A stretch of DNA of 61,203 nucleotides from Saprospiraceae bacterium (GTDB taxonomy: Bacteria; Bacteroidota; Bacteroidia; Chitinophagales; Saprospiraceae). The translations under genes were made by a program, and so were the position numbers. Location of the stretch: assembly GCA_028285085.1 (NCBI GenBank), contig JANQQI010000007.1, forward strand, positions 1 through 61,203. The letters run 5' to 3'. The notes under the pieces are model-generated. The model saw nothing but the letters and a program-made list of their open reading frames with translations, had not been told where the DNA came from and searched no databases. Position 1 is the stretch's first letter, and the number at the start of each line of letters is the position of its first letter. Below, one piece after another: positions 25,823 to 33,852 of this stretch.

Positions 25823-26839
25823 ATGTCGAAAAAAAGGTTGCTCATCCACATTATTTCCTGGCTATTATTTAGTCTGTTTATTCTTATTTCCCAAAGAGAA
25901 CAATATGCCTATTTGTCTACCGGGAAATTTATGACTACGCAGCTTTTAATCCTTTTGGAAATGAGCATCGTTTTTTACATCAATTATTTATACATCACTC
26001 CAAAATACATCATCAAAAAACGCGAAACGCTGCGTTTTTTTGGCAATGTGTTTCTGCTCATCGCTTTTGGTTTTTTGTTATCATTGGCGATTCGATCTTT
26101 TCATAGCTGGAATACGGACGAAGGTGCGGCTTTCGCTAAAATTATTCGCTCTTCCCTATCCAGTACTATCACCATCTCCATTTTTATTGTTTTTTCGACC
26201 GGTATTCGTTTAATTGAACAGTACAATGAATACCGGATCAATCAAGCGAAGCTTAAAGAAATTCTCAAAAAAACAGAACTTGAAGCGCTCAAAGCGAAAA
26301 TCAATCCGCACTTTTTGTACAATGCATTTAATACACTCTACGCGTTGGCAGAAACTAAATCGGAGCAAATTTCTGCAGCTATTCTTCAGTTATCTTTTAT
26401 TATGCGTTATCTCCTAAATAATGCCGCTGCACCACAAGTCTCTATTTTAGAAGAGTTGAAATTTATTCGGTCTTACATTGATTTTCAAAAATTACGTGTG
26501 GACGAAGCCGAAGAAAAAATAGTAGCAAATATTTCTGAACCAACGACTGACTTCCAGATAAGTCCTACCATTTTGCTATCCTTTGTCGAAAACGCATTTA
26601 AGCACTCGAATTTAGTAGCATCCGATCAAAAAATCGTTATTCAATTTGAACCATTAGAAGCCGGTTTTGATTATCGGGTTACCAATCAAATTGCAAAAGA
26701 AAAAGCCCCCGAATCTGGTTTGGGAAATAAAAACCTGCAAAAGCTTCTTGAGCTGATGTATCCCGATCAATACAAATTAAATGTTTGGATCGAAGATGAC
26801 ATTTACCACGCTAATCTTTATCTAAATTTAAAGTCATGA
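25823..26839 (+). CDS. LytS/YehU-type sensor histidine kinase
   Basis: 338 residues. Four hydrophobic segments (about 8-22, 40-57, 72-90 and 112-130) form a membrane sensor; a short coiled coil follows (AKLKEILKKTELEALKAKIN). The phospho-acceptor His163 lies in INPHFLYNAFNTL, the hallmark of the His_kinase family, and the ATPase domain contains LLSFVENAFKHS and SGLGNKNLQKLLELMY. It autophosphorylates and passes phosphate to the adjacent LytTR regulator, whose start overlaps its stop by four bases. The signal sensed is unknown. Confidence 0.93.
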   Translation: MSKKRLLIHIISWLLFSLFILISQREQYAYLSTGKFMTTQLLILLEMSIVFYINYLYITPKYIIKKRETLRFFGNVFLLIAFGFLLSLAIRSFHSWNTDEGAAFAKIIRSSLSSTITISIFIVFSTGIRLIEQYNEYRINQAKLKEILKKTELEALKAKINPHFLYNAFNTLYALAETKSEQISAAILQLSFIMRYLLNNAAAPQVSILEELKFIRSYIDFQKLRVDEAEEKIVANISEPTTDFQISPTILLSFVENAFKHSNLVASDQKIVIQFEPLEAGFDYRVTNQIAKEKAPESGLGNKNLQKLLELMYPDQYKLNVWIEDDIYHANLYLNLKS

Positions 26840-27576
26840 TCAGATGTATTGCGGTCGATGATGAACCTCTTGCTCTTGAGTTAATCAAAAAGCATTGTAC
26901 AAAAATCCCTAGTGTACAATTAGAACAAGTATTTTTATCCGTAATTGATGCCATTAATTATTTACAAAACGAGCCAGCCGATCTTATCTTTCTAGATATT
27001 AATATGCCGGAAATTGATGGTTTAAACGCCGCAGAACTAATTCCTGCATCAACACAAATCGTGTACGTCACAGCCTACGAAAAATATGCGCTAAAAAGCT
27101 ACGACCTCAATGCAACGGATTATTTATTGAAACCCGTTTCTTTCGAACGCTTTTATAAGGCGGTACAGAAATGTCAGGAAAAAATACAATCCAAAGCAAG
27201 TGTCAATCTTATTGAAGGCTTAGCAGCAGAAGCTCTGGATAAGACCATCTTGCTTCGTGGCGATAAAAAGATTTTTCAAATCCCCGTTCGAGAAATCGAT
27301 TATATTGAGGGATTAAAAGATTATGCGAAGGTCTTTTTTAACGGTAATCAGAGAATTATCATCCGCGAAAGCTTAAAGAAGATTTTAGCACAATTAGAAG
27401 ATGCCGGTTTTATCCGTGTACACCGTTCGTACATCATTCCGATGCATAAAATCAGCTCAATGGAGGGCAATATGATTCAAGTTGGTCAGTATCAAATTCC
27501 TGCCAATAAAACCCAACGCGACCTTATTCTAAAAAAATTCAAACAGCGCGGCATCCTTGGAGATCGCTCTCAATGA
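26836..27576 (+). CDS. LytTR-family response regulator
   Basis: 246 residues. The receiver domain (1-120) has the acidic pair in IAVDDE, phospho-acceptor Asp54 in LIFLDINMPE and Lys in YLLKPVS. The LytTR DNA-binding domain (about 145-240) contains KIFQIPVREIDYIEGLKDYA and RVHRSYIIPMHKISSM. It is translationally coupled to the upstream kinase. LytTR regulators bind tandem direct repeats in promoters; its targets are unknown. It converges on the small gene at 27591. Confidence 0.95.
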   Translation: MIRCIAVDDEPLALELIKKHCTKIPSVQLEQVFLSVIDAINYLQNEPADLIFLDINMPEIDGLNAAELIPASTQIVYVTAYEKYALKSYDLNATDYLLKPVSFERFYKAVQKCQEKIQSKASVNLIEGLAAEALDKTILLRGDKKIFQIPVREIDYIEGLKDYAKVFFNGNQRIIIRESLKKILAQLEDAGFIRVHRSYIIPMHKISSMEGNMIQVGQYQIPANKTQRDLILKKFKQRGILGDRSQ

Positions 27577-27590
27577 TGACAGAACTACCG

Positions 27591-27824
27591 CTAGCGAAAG
27601 GTAGAAAACGCAATTAATTTTGCTGGGCTCCCCCACATAAAAATCGATGCGCCTTCTTCTACTGGCTTGATCCGCACCTCAACCTGTCGTCCTGGATATT
27701 TCAATTGCTCGGGCATATTAATGATCCGCCAGATTTGGCCAGAGCTTTCAATGATTCCCCAACAACCTGGGCCAAGGTTTTCGAAAGCCACTTTTCCTAC
27801 GATTGATCTATTCATGGCTGCCAT
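27591..27824 (-). CDS. Small conserved protein, unknown function
   Basis: 77 residues (or 74 from the next Met). It appears to be a small beta-rich protein (GKVAFENLGPGCWGIIESSG, then PEQLKYPGRQVEVRIKPVEE and ASIFMWGSPAKLIAFSTF). I recognise this only as a type of small conserved bacterial protein without known function. Its start overlaps the end of the S24 regulator gene by 17 bases, so it is translated from the same message and may be an accessory of that regulator. Confidence 0.6.
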   Translation of the reverse strand: MAAMNRSIVGKVAFENLGPGCWGIIESSGQIWRIINMPEQLKYPGRQVEVRIKPVEEGASIFMWGSPAKLIAFSTFR

Positions 27825-28662
27825 TTTGCTGAGAGAGAAATGCCTGAAGGTTCTCGCCCAAGTTGTGAATCATCTGTGATTGGTCCTGTACCGTTTTTTG
27901 CAACAGCCTCACCTCTTCTTGTAGATTACTTTGCAAATTGGCCGGTGAAGGCAAAAAAGGACTGATCTTGGCTCGAACGTACCAGATTTCCCGAACATCC
28001 CCCACACCAACTTGGTATGGCTCATAAAAGGCATTATCAGAATGTAATTCCAGACTACGGTCCGATTTCAACCGATTAAAAATGCGCTTCACCACCACAT
28101 CACCACGAGTGACGATAACGTAAACATAGTTATCCTTAATGGAGGTCTCCCAAAGAGTCGGTTCCAGATAGCTACAAATCACTTTATCGCCTTCAAAGAG
28201 GGTCGGTTCCATACTATCACCCGCTACATCGAAAGAACGGTGGGTTCCAACTTTGTATTTATAATCTGGCAAGGTAAAGGTGGGGAGATCTTGAATGAAT
28301 ACGGGATTCGCTTCTTCGCCCGCGTAGCCTGCCTGAGCCGGTACGGGGACATGAACGATGCGTTCATCATCTTGAGAATTGGTAACGATGGTCAACACGC
28401 GAAAGCTTTTGTGGTCCTCTTCGCTCATGAACATCGGTCCTTCTCCCGTGTAGATATACACCGGATTCATTTTGTATTCCAACACCGCTTTGTGCAATAA
28501 ACCAATCGTCACATCCCGACGACCTTTAATGATTTCACTAAGGCTCTGTGGTAAGTAACTAAGCTTCATCGCAAACTGACGACTGGAGCGGATTCGCCCG
28601 TCTTCCTTAAGCTTATTATGGCATTTAATGAAGCGTTGTGTGACGATACTATTATTGGACAT
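27808..28662 (-). CDS. LexA/CI-like repressor (HTH + S24 peptidase)
   Basis: 284 residues. An N-terminal Cro/CI-like helix-turn-helix (about 10-70) is joined to an S24 LexA-like domain. Ser150 in GDSMEP and Lys192 in GDVVVKR form the Ser-Lys dyad, and an Ala-Gly bond at 111-112 in VPAQAGYAGE fits the self-cleavage site. A glutamine-rich helix (NLQEEVRLLQKTVQDQSQ) at the C-terminus may dimerise. It is a candidate DNA-damage-responsive repressor of unknown targets. The upstream GTG at 28743 is rejected; the ATG at 28662 fits the family. Two palindromes in its promoter suggest autoregulation. Confidence 0.85.
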   Translation of the reverse strand: MSNNSIVTQRFIKCHNKLKEDGRIRSSRQFAMKLSYLPQSLSEIIKGRRDVTIGLLHKAVLEYKMNPVYIYTGEGPMFMSEEDHKSFRVLTIVTNSQDDERIVHVPVPAQAGYAGEEANPVFIQDLPTFTLPDYKYKVGTHRSFDVAGDSMEPTLFEGDKVICSYLEPTLWETSIKDNYVYVIVTRGDVVVKRIFNRLKSDRSLELHSDNAFYEPYQVGVGDVREIWYVRAKISPFLPSPANLQSNLQEEVRLLQKTVQDQSQMIHNLGENLQAFLSQQNGSHE

Positions 28663-28690
28663 TAGCGGCGATTTTCGCACAATATAACAA

Positions 28691-28715
28691 TTTTGATGAC
28701 AAAATGTCCTCAAAA
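28691..28715. promoter_or_regulatory. Candidate operator A upstream of the S24 repressor
   Basis: TTTTGATGACA, three bases, TGTCCTCAAAA is an 11-bp inverted repeat with one mismatch, 29 bp before the start and next to a likely promoter. It is well placed for autorepression. Confidence 0.45.
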
Positions 28716-28732
28716 TAGTCCAAAGGGTGCAA

Positions 28733-28747
28733 AAAAGTGACACTTTT
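28733..28747. promoter_or_regulatory. Candidate operator B upstream of the S24 repressor
   Basis: AAAAGTG, one base, CACTTTT is a perfect palindrome 70 bp before the start. It differs in sequence from operator A, so the two may be read by different proteins. Confidence 0.35.
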
Positions 28748-28810
28748 CGTCAACATCCTGCGAATAGTATGTTCAAAATCCCAAACGCTGACTAGGGCTT
28801 AACCTCTTGA

Positions 28811-29587
28811 CTATTCAGCCGGAAACGCGTTATAAATCGCCGTAAAACCATCGGCCTTTAGCGACGCACCACCAACTAATCCGCCGTCAACATCAGGCTG
28901 GCCAAATAACTCAACTGCATTCGCAGGCTTAACACTACCGCCATAAAGAATGGTTGTTGCTTCGGCAACTTCGTCACCATACTGATCGGCAATCAATGCC
29001 CGGATGGAAGCATGCATTTCCTGCGCTTGTGCCGGAGAAGCCGTGACCCCGGTACCAATCGCCCAAATCGGTTCATAGGCAATCACGATCTTGCCAAAGT
29101 CCTCCGCACTGAGATGGAATAAACTTTCCTGCAGTTGATTGGCGACAAAAGCATTTTGAGTACCAGCTTCACGGATATTTAAGGCTTCACCGCAGCAGAA
29201 GATCGGTATTAAACCAGCGGCTAACACCCGATCCGTTTTGCTCGCCAAAAGTGCATTACTTTCGGCATTGTATTCACGGCGTTCGGAATGCCCAAGAATG
29301 ACATAATCTGCACCAACCGAATTGAGCATGTCCACAGAAATTTGTCCCGTGTAGGCGCCCTTTTCGTGTTCGCTACAGTTTTGTGCCGCTAAGTGGATAT
29401 GGTCCGCTCCGGCAATAATATCAGCGACGCCTTTGAGGTGGATAAAAGGAACTCCTAAAACCATGTGGGCACCGTTGTTGGCAGGATTCTGATCTACCAA
29501 GGCTTGAGCCAACGCCAGGCCGTCATTGTAGTTCATGTTCATTTTCCAATTGCCTGCGGCAATTTGCTGTCGTTTGATCGTACTCAT
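28811..29587 (-). CDS. tpiA: Triosephosphate isomerase
   Basis: 258 residues from the ATG at 29587 (MSTIKRQQIAAGNWKMNMNY); longer frames upstream have no family support and overlap bioB. The catalytic residues are present: Lys in NWKMN, His in GHSERR, and Glu in YEPIWAIGTG. The loop-6 region and YGGSVKPANA phosphate-binding block are intact. It interconverts dihydroxyacetone phosphate and glyceraldehyde-3-phosphate in glycolysis. It begins ten bases after bioB and so seems to be the last gene of the biotin operon, an unusual partner. Confidence 0.96.
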   Translation of the reverse strand: MSTIKRQQIAAGNWKMNMNYNDGLALAQALVDQNPANNGAHMVLGVPFIHLKGVADIIAGADHIHLAAQNCSEHEKGAYTGQISVDMLNSVGADYVILGHSERREYNAESNALLASKTDRVLAAGLIPIFCCGEALNIREAGTQNAFVANQLQESLFHLSAEDFGKIVIAYEPIWAIGTGVTASPAQAQEMHASIRALIADQYGDEVAEATTILYGGSVKPANAVELFGQPDVDGGLVGGASLKADGFTAIYNAFPAE

Positions 29588-29597
29588 AAGTGAAGAA

Positions 29598-30704
29598 TTA
29601 TTTTTTAGCTGAAGCTTTGAGTGCTTTTCGTTTTTCTTTGCCCAGTTTTGTGTAGGCAATATTTGCCTCGATTTGGTGTCCGGGGCGACTCCATTTCGTC
29701 GATTCTTCCTCATCAACCTCCGCAGTATCCCCTTCTATTTCGGGTTTAGGATGCGAAGCAAAGGGTGCCACTGGTCGCAAGCCAAGGATATCAAACATTT
29801 CCAAATCCTGGTGGATATCTGGATTAGGGGTGGTCAAAAGTTGGTCACCCGCAAAGATAGAACCTGCACCCGCCATAAAGCAGAGCGCTTGCCCTTCACG
29901 ACTCATGCTGGTACGACCTGCCGACAGACGGATCACCGCCGTTGGGATAACAATACGGGCAACAGCTACCATCCGCACCATGTCCCAGATCGGAACAGGT
30001 TGCTGATTCTCCATTGGTGTACCCTCTACGGCGACCAAAGCATTGATCGGCACTGACTCTGGCTGTGGATCAAGTTTGGAAAGCGTAATCAGCATCTTAC
30101 AACGATCGGCCACACTTTCGCCCATTCCAACGATCCCTCCCGAGCAAACGGTCAACTTTGCCTTTCGCACATTATCCAAGGTCTTTAAACGGTCCTCGTA
30201 CCCTCTGGTGGAGATAATTTCTTTATAATAATCTTCCGAAGTATCCAGATTGTGATTATAAGCATATAGACCGGCATCCGCTAGTTTGCGTGCTTGCGCG
30301 GGAGTGACCATCCCGAGGGTAGCACATACCTCCATATCCAGATCATTCACCGTCCGTACCAATTCCAACACATGTTCGAAATCAGCATCATCTTTCACAT
30401 TTCGCCACGCAGCTCCCATACACATTCGGGAAGCACCTAGGGCTTTCATACGTTTCGCAGCAATCTCCACCTGCTGCTTGGTCATCATCGACTCATTATT
30501 CACTCCGGTATGATAACGAGATGCTTGTGGGCAATAACCACAATCCTCCGGGCAGCCACCGGTCTTGATTGATAGTAAAGAGCTGATTTGTACCTCACTC
30601 GGGTTGTGATGTAATCGATGTACCGTTGCCGCCTCATAAACTAATTCGAGTAAAGGTCTTTCGTACAATGCCATCACTTCTTCCAAGGTCCAGTCTGTCT
30701 TCAT
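29598..30704 (-). CDS. bioB: Biotin synthase
   Basis: 368 residues of the radical SAM family. The [4Fe-4S] cysteines are in GGCPEDCGYCPQ, followed by the conserved block RMCMGAAWR and VCATLGMVTPAQARKLADAG. BioB inserts sulphur into dethiobiotin, the last step of biotin synthesis, with its [2Fe-2S] cluster as sulphur source. The C-terminal lysine-rich extension (KRKALKASAKK) is normal for the group. It lies one base after the ketoacyl synthase stop, in the biotin operon. Confidence 0.97.
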   Translation of the reverse strand: MKTDWTLEEVMALYERPLLELVYEAATVHRLHHNPSEVQISSLLSIKTGGCPEDCGYCPQASRYHTGVNNESMMTKQQVEIAAKRMKALGASRMCMGAAWRNVKDDADFEHVLELVRTVNDLDMEVCATLGMVTPAQARKLADAGLYAYNHNLDTSEDYYKEIISTRGYEDRLKTLDNVRKAKLTVCSGGIVGMGESVADRCKMLITLSKLDPQPESVPINALVAVEGTPMENQQPVPIWDMVRMVAVARIVIPTAVIRLSAGRTSMSREGQALCFMAGAGSIFAGDQLLTTPNPDIHQDLEMFDILGLRPVAPFASHPKPEIEGDTAEVDEEESTKWSRPGHQIEANIAYTKLGKEKRKALKASAKK

Positions 30705-31877
30705 TTAATGTGGTTTTTTTGACAATACAATACTCACGACATTACCACCAAATCCGGCAGCACTAACCATGAGATGTTGTATTGGTTTTTTAATAAAAAA
30801 TGGTTGTATTTGATTGTAGGGGATGCCGACAAAAAATTGTTGCTCCAGCATCAAGATGGCCGCTAACAAACTCATAGCGCCAGAAGCCCCTAAAGTATGA
30901 CCAATTTTCCACTTATTGGAACTTAAGTGGGGAATATTTTTGTCGAAAACGGCCCGGATAGCGTACAGTTCAGCTTGATCGCCCTGACGTGTTCCCGGGC
31001 TATGGCAAATGATTCCGTCGGGTTGTGTAATACCCGCTTCCGCAAGTGCCATTCGCATACTTTGCTGAAAACCTTCACCCGATTGACTCATTCCTGTCGC
31101 ACTTTCCATTAGCTCCTGTCCGTAGCCCAGGCCGGTAATATAGGCTAAAGCGGGTTGCTGAGGTTCCAATTCTAAGCTAAAACAAGCCGCTGCTTCGCCA
31201 AGCACCATCGTATTCTGCCGGGCAGATTCATCTAAAGGTCGACAAGGATAAGATGCTGAGGTCTGCGCTCGGCTATAGATCCGTAAACGACGCATTTGTG
31301 CTAGCGTAAAATCGGTCAAAGGCGCTTCGCTTCCCCCCACCAGAAACCGTTGACAACGTCCTGATTCCAGCCAATTCACTGCGTTAAGTAAAGCGTGTAA
31401 AGCCGTACTGCAAGTCACCGAGTGACTGATCGCCGGGCCACTTAAGCCCAAATGTCGCGCAACATTCGTAGAAAGGTTACCCAAGGTCGTAGTAGGAGAA
31501 ACACGCACCGGTAGCGGCTCATCATTCAAATGCTGCGCATAATATTGCTCAAAAAGTTGAGTGGCGCCACGGGATGACCCCAAGCTCAAGCCCGTTGCAT
31601 CATTATCATTCTTCCAGGCCGTTTTTTGAAAACACCGATCAGCAGCAGCTAATGCCAACTGAACACTCCGATCTAAGTGCTGATAATTTGGATAATTTTG
31701 TAAGAAATTGTCTAAAGCTAGCTGCGCTTCATTTGCTAAAGGAGCGGTATGACCATTCAGGGTATGATCAAAATGAATTCCACTCTTTTCACTTTGCGTG
31801 GATTGAGTAATGACCTTTTCGGTAGCCCCAAGCGCCGACAAACTTCCCCAGGCAGTTATCCCAATGCGGTGCTTCAT
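30705..31877 (-). CDS. Beta-ketoacyl-ACP synthase of the biotin operon
   Basis: 390 residues with the condensing-enzyme fold (KAS I/II-like). The triad is complete: Cys156 in SVTCSTALHA, His292 in CHSPGTRQGD and His327 in KIGHTLGASGA. The second block departs from the usual HGTGT, which marks it as a divergent paralogue rather than the housekeeping FabF. It is placed between bioA and bioB with 4- and 1-base junctions, so the reaction probably feeds biotin synthesis, by extending an acyl chain toward the pimeloyl moiety. No bioC or bioH is nearby, which makes this role attractive, but it is inference. Confidence 0.85.
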   Translation of the reverse strand: MKHRIGITAWGSLSALGATEKVITQSTQSEKSGIHFDHTLNGHTAPLANEAQLALDNFLQNYPNYQHLDRSVQLALAAADRCFQKTAWKNDNDATGLSLGSSRGATQLFEQYYAQHLNDEPLPVRVSPTTTLGNLSTNVARHLGLSGPAISHSVTCSTALHALLNAVNWLESGRCQRFLVGGSEAPLTDFTLAQMRRLRIYSRAQTSASYPCRPLDESARQNTMVLGEAAACFSLELEPQQPALAYITGLGYGQELMESATGMSQSGEGFQQSMRMALAEAGITQPDGIICHSPGTRQGDQAELYAIRAVFDKNIPHLSSNKWKIGHTLGASGAMSLLAAILMLEQQFFVGIPYNQIQPFFIKKPIQHLMVSAAGFGGNVVSIVLSKKPH

Positions 31878-33190
31878 GAATCCGCTTCGCTCTTAGCAAT
31901 TAACGATTGTAATTGGTTGTGGTGCCATGCCATTGCTGCTTCGATCGCATCGTAAAGCAGCTGCAATTCCTCGTCCGTAATACAATAAGGCGGCATGATA
32001 TAAATTACATTTCCCAAGGGACGTAAAAGCAGGCCACGATCCAAAAAGAAATTGTACAATTGATCGCGGAGTTGATTGAAGTAGCCCGTTGCTGCGGGAC
32101 TAATAAATTCAAAGGCAATGATCGTCCCTCGGCATCGAATATCGGATAGAGCAGGATGTCCTGCAATCTTTTGCATAAAGGTTTCGTGACGGGCTTGGAT
32201 CCGTGGGATATCTTGCTGACGTTCTTTGCCTAGCATTAGTTCTAAACTTGCGAGTGCTGCCGCACAACCGAGTGGATTTGCGGTATACGAATGGCCGTGA
32301 TAAAACGCTTTCATTTTATCATCGGACCAGAATTCATCGTAGATAGCTTGCGTACAAGAGGTCACGGCAAGTGGCAAGGAACCACCGGTCAAGCCTTTGG
32401 ACATGCACATGATGTCCGGTGGATTTTTCAAATAATCCGATGCAAATAAACGTCCGGTGCGACCAAACCCAGTCATCACTTCGTCCGCAATACAAAGCAC
32501 ACCTGCCTCTCGGCATTTTTCGATCAGTGCATCAAGTGCTTCGGGTGAATACATCACCATGCCTCCGGCCCCTTGGATCAAAGGTTCAAATAAGAAAGCG
32601 GCTACCTCTTCGGTCGCCAAAATCTTGTCTAAGGCGGCAAGACTTTCTGCTTCTTGTCCGGCCAAAGGCACGGGAATCCGTTCTACCTGAAACAACATAT
32701 CCTGCCAGGCGCGATTAAAAGCAAAAGGACTACTGGCAGCCATCGCTCCGAAGGTCTCCCCGTGGAAACCATTTTCAAAAGCAATGATTTTGGGTCTAGC
32801 CTGACCCTGATTATAAAAATACTGAACGGCCATTTTGATACCGATCTCCACGGCAGTCGATCCATTGTCAGAATAAAAAATCCGCGCCTGGTTGTCTGGC
32901 AAGACTTGCACCAATTGTTCGGCCAATTCTACCGCCGGTGGATGCGTAAAGCCCGCAAAAATGATATGTTCCAGCGTGTGGAACTGTGCATTAACCCGCT
33001 CCGCTAAAAAAGGATGGGCATGCCCATGAATATTGACCCACCAGGAGGAAACCGCATCCAGATAAGCGCGGCCATTTTCATCGTATAGCCAAGCCCCTTC
33101 TCCCCGAACAATCGGAATAGGTAAAGGAGCCGTCTTCATTTGAGTGTAGGGATGCCAAACGTACTGTTGGTCTCGTTCTAAAATGCTCAT
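31874..33190 (-). CDS. bioA: Adenosylmethionine-8-amino-7-oxononanoate aminotransferase
   Basis: 438 residues of class III aminotransferases. The PLP lysine lies in MCMSKGLTGGSLPLAVT; VSSWWVNIHGHAHPFL and IFYSDNGSTAVEIGIKMAV are the BioA-type substrate blocks. It transfers an amino group from SAM to 8-amino-7-oxononanoate, giving 7,8-diaminononanoate. It overlaps bioD upstream and the ketoacyl synthase downstream by four bases each, showing strong translational coupling. Confidence 0.97.
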   Translation of the reverse strand: MSILERDQQYVWHPYTQMKTAPLPIPIVRGEGAWLYDENGRAYLDAVSSWWVNIHGHAHPFLAERVNAQFHTLEHIIFAGFTHPPAVELAEQLVQVLPDNQARIFYSDNGSTAVEIGIKMAVQYFYNQGQARPKIIAFENGFHGETFGAMAASSPFAFNRAWQDMLFQVERIPVPLAGQEAESLAALDKILATEEVAAFLFEPLIQGAGGMVMYSPEALDALIEKCREAGVLCIADEVMTGFGRTGRLFASDYLKNPPDIMCMSKGLTGGSLPLAVTSCTQAIYDEFWSDDKMKAFYHGHSYTANPLGCAAALASLELMLGKERQQDIPRIQARHETFMQKIAGHPALSDIRCRGTIIAFEFISPAATGYFNQLRDQLYNFFLDRGLLLRPLGNVIYIMPPYCITDEELQLLYDAIEAAMAWHHNQLQSLIAKSEADS

Positions 33191-33843
33191 CGATGTGTAG
33201 GATTAATATTCACCATAAACTCTCTTAATCCCTGCGCTTGGTTTTCAACGAAAGCACGATCTACCTGCTCTGCATCAGGGATTCGGTACCATTTCTCAAT
33301 ACCAGTCCGCTGCAATATGATGGATTCTGTCGTTGGATGTTCATTACCGTTAAAGATCAGAGCAGCAATCTCGATTTCGCGTCGCCGCAAAGCTTCGATA
33401 CTGAGTAAAGTATGATTGATACTCCCCAAATAGTGTCGTGCCACCAGAACTACCGGCAGATCCAACCAAGCAATAAGATCGATCATACTATCCCGTTGGT
33501 TGAGTGGGACTTGTAGGCCACCAGCGCCTTCAATAATCAGTGATTGCTTTGTCTTAGGCATCTTAAACTGCGGCAACTTAATGTCAACAGATTCTGCCTC
33601 AGCTGCTGCATGGGGAGACATGGGTAAAGACAAACGGTGTACTTCCGGCCAGCATGTGCCACCTGCATGCAAGCCCCAATCCTGGATTTTATTCGTATCC
33701 GAGTGATCCAAATCACCGCATTGGACAGGCTTCCAATAATCCGCCTCAAGAGCGTTCACTAAGATCGCTGAAATGACGGTTTTCCCGACTTCAGTCCCGA
33801 TACCAGTTACAAAATAATCTCTTTTCTCAAGCATGTTCGTCAT
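33187..33843 (-). CDS. bioD: Dethiobiotin synthetase
   Basis: 218 residues. The P-loop GIGTEVGKTVISA (about 14-26), the block YWKPVQCGD and EGAGGLQVPLNQ match BioD. It carboxylates 7,8-diaminononanoate with CO2 and ATP to form dethiobiotin. The start may be at 33843 (MTNMLEKRD) or nine bases later (MLEKRDYFV). It is located nine bases after bioF and overlaps bioA. Confidence 0.95.
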   Translation of the reverse strand: MTNMLEKRDYFVTGIGTEVGKTVISAILVNALEADYWKPVQCGDLDHSDTNKIQDWGLHAGGTCWPEVHRLSLPMSPHAAAEAESVDIKLPQFKMPKTKQSLIIEGAGGLQVPLNQRDSMIDLIAWLDLPVVLVARHYLGSINHTLLSIEALRRREIEIAALIFNGNEHPTTESIILQRTGIEKWYRIPDAEQVDRAFVENQAQGLREFMVNINPTHR

Positions 33844-33852
33844 CGTTCTATC

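Noticed and set aside
28663-28743. 27-codon extension of the S24 repressor from GTG
   Set aside because: It would cover both palindromes and a likely promoter, and its Cys/Phe/Trp-rich sequence is not family-like.
29588-29716. Upstream 43-codon extension of tpiA
   Set aside because: It overlaps the bioB coding end and does not match triosephosphate isomerases.
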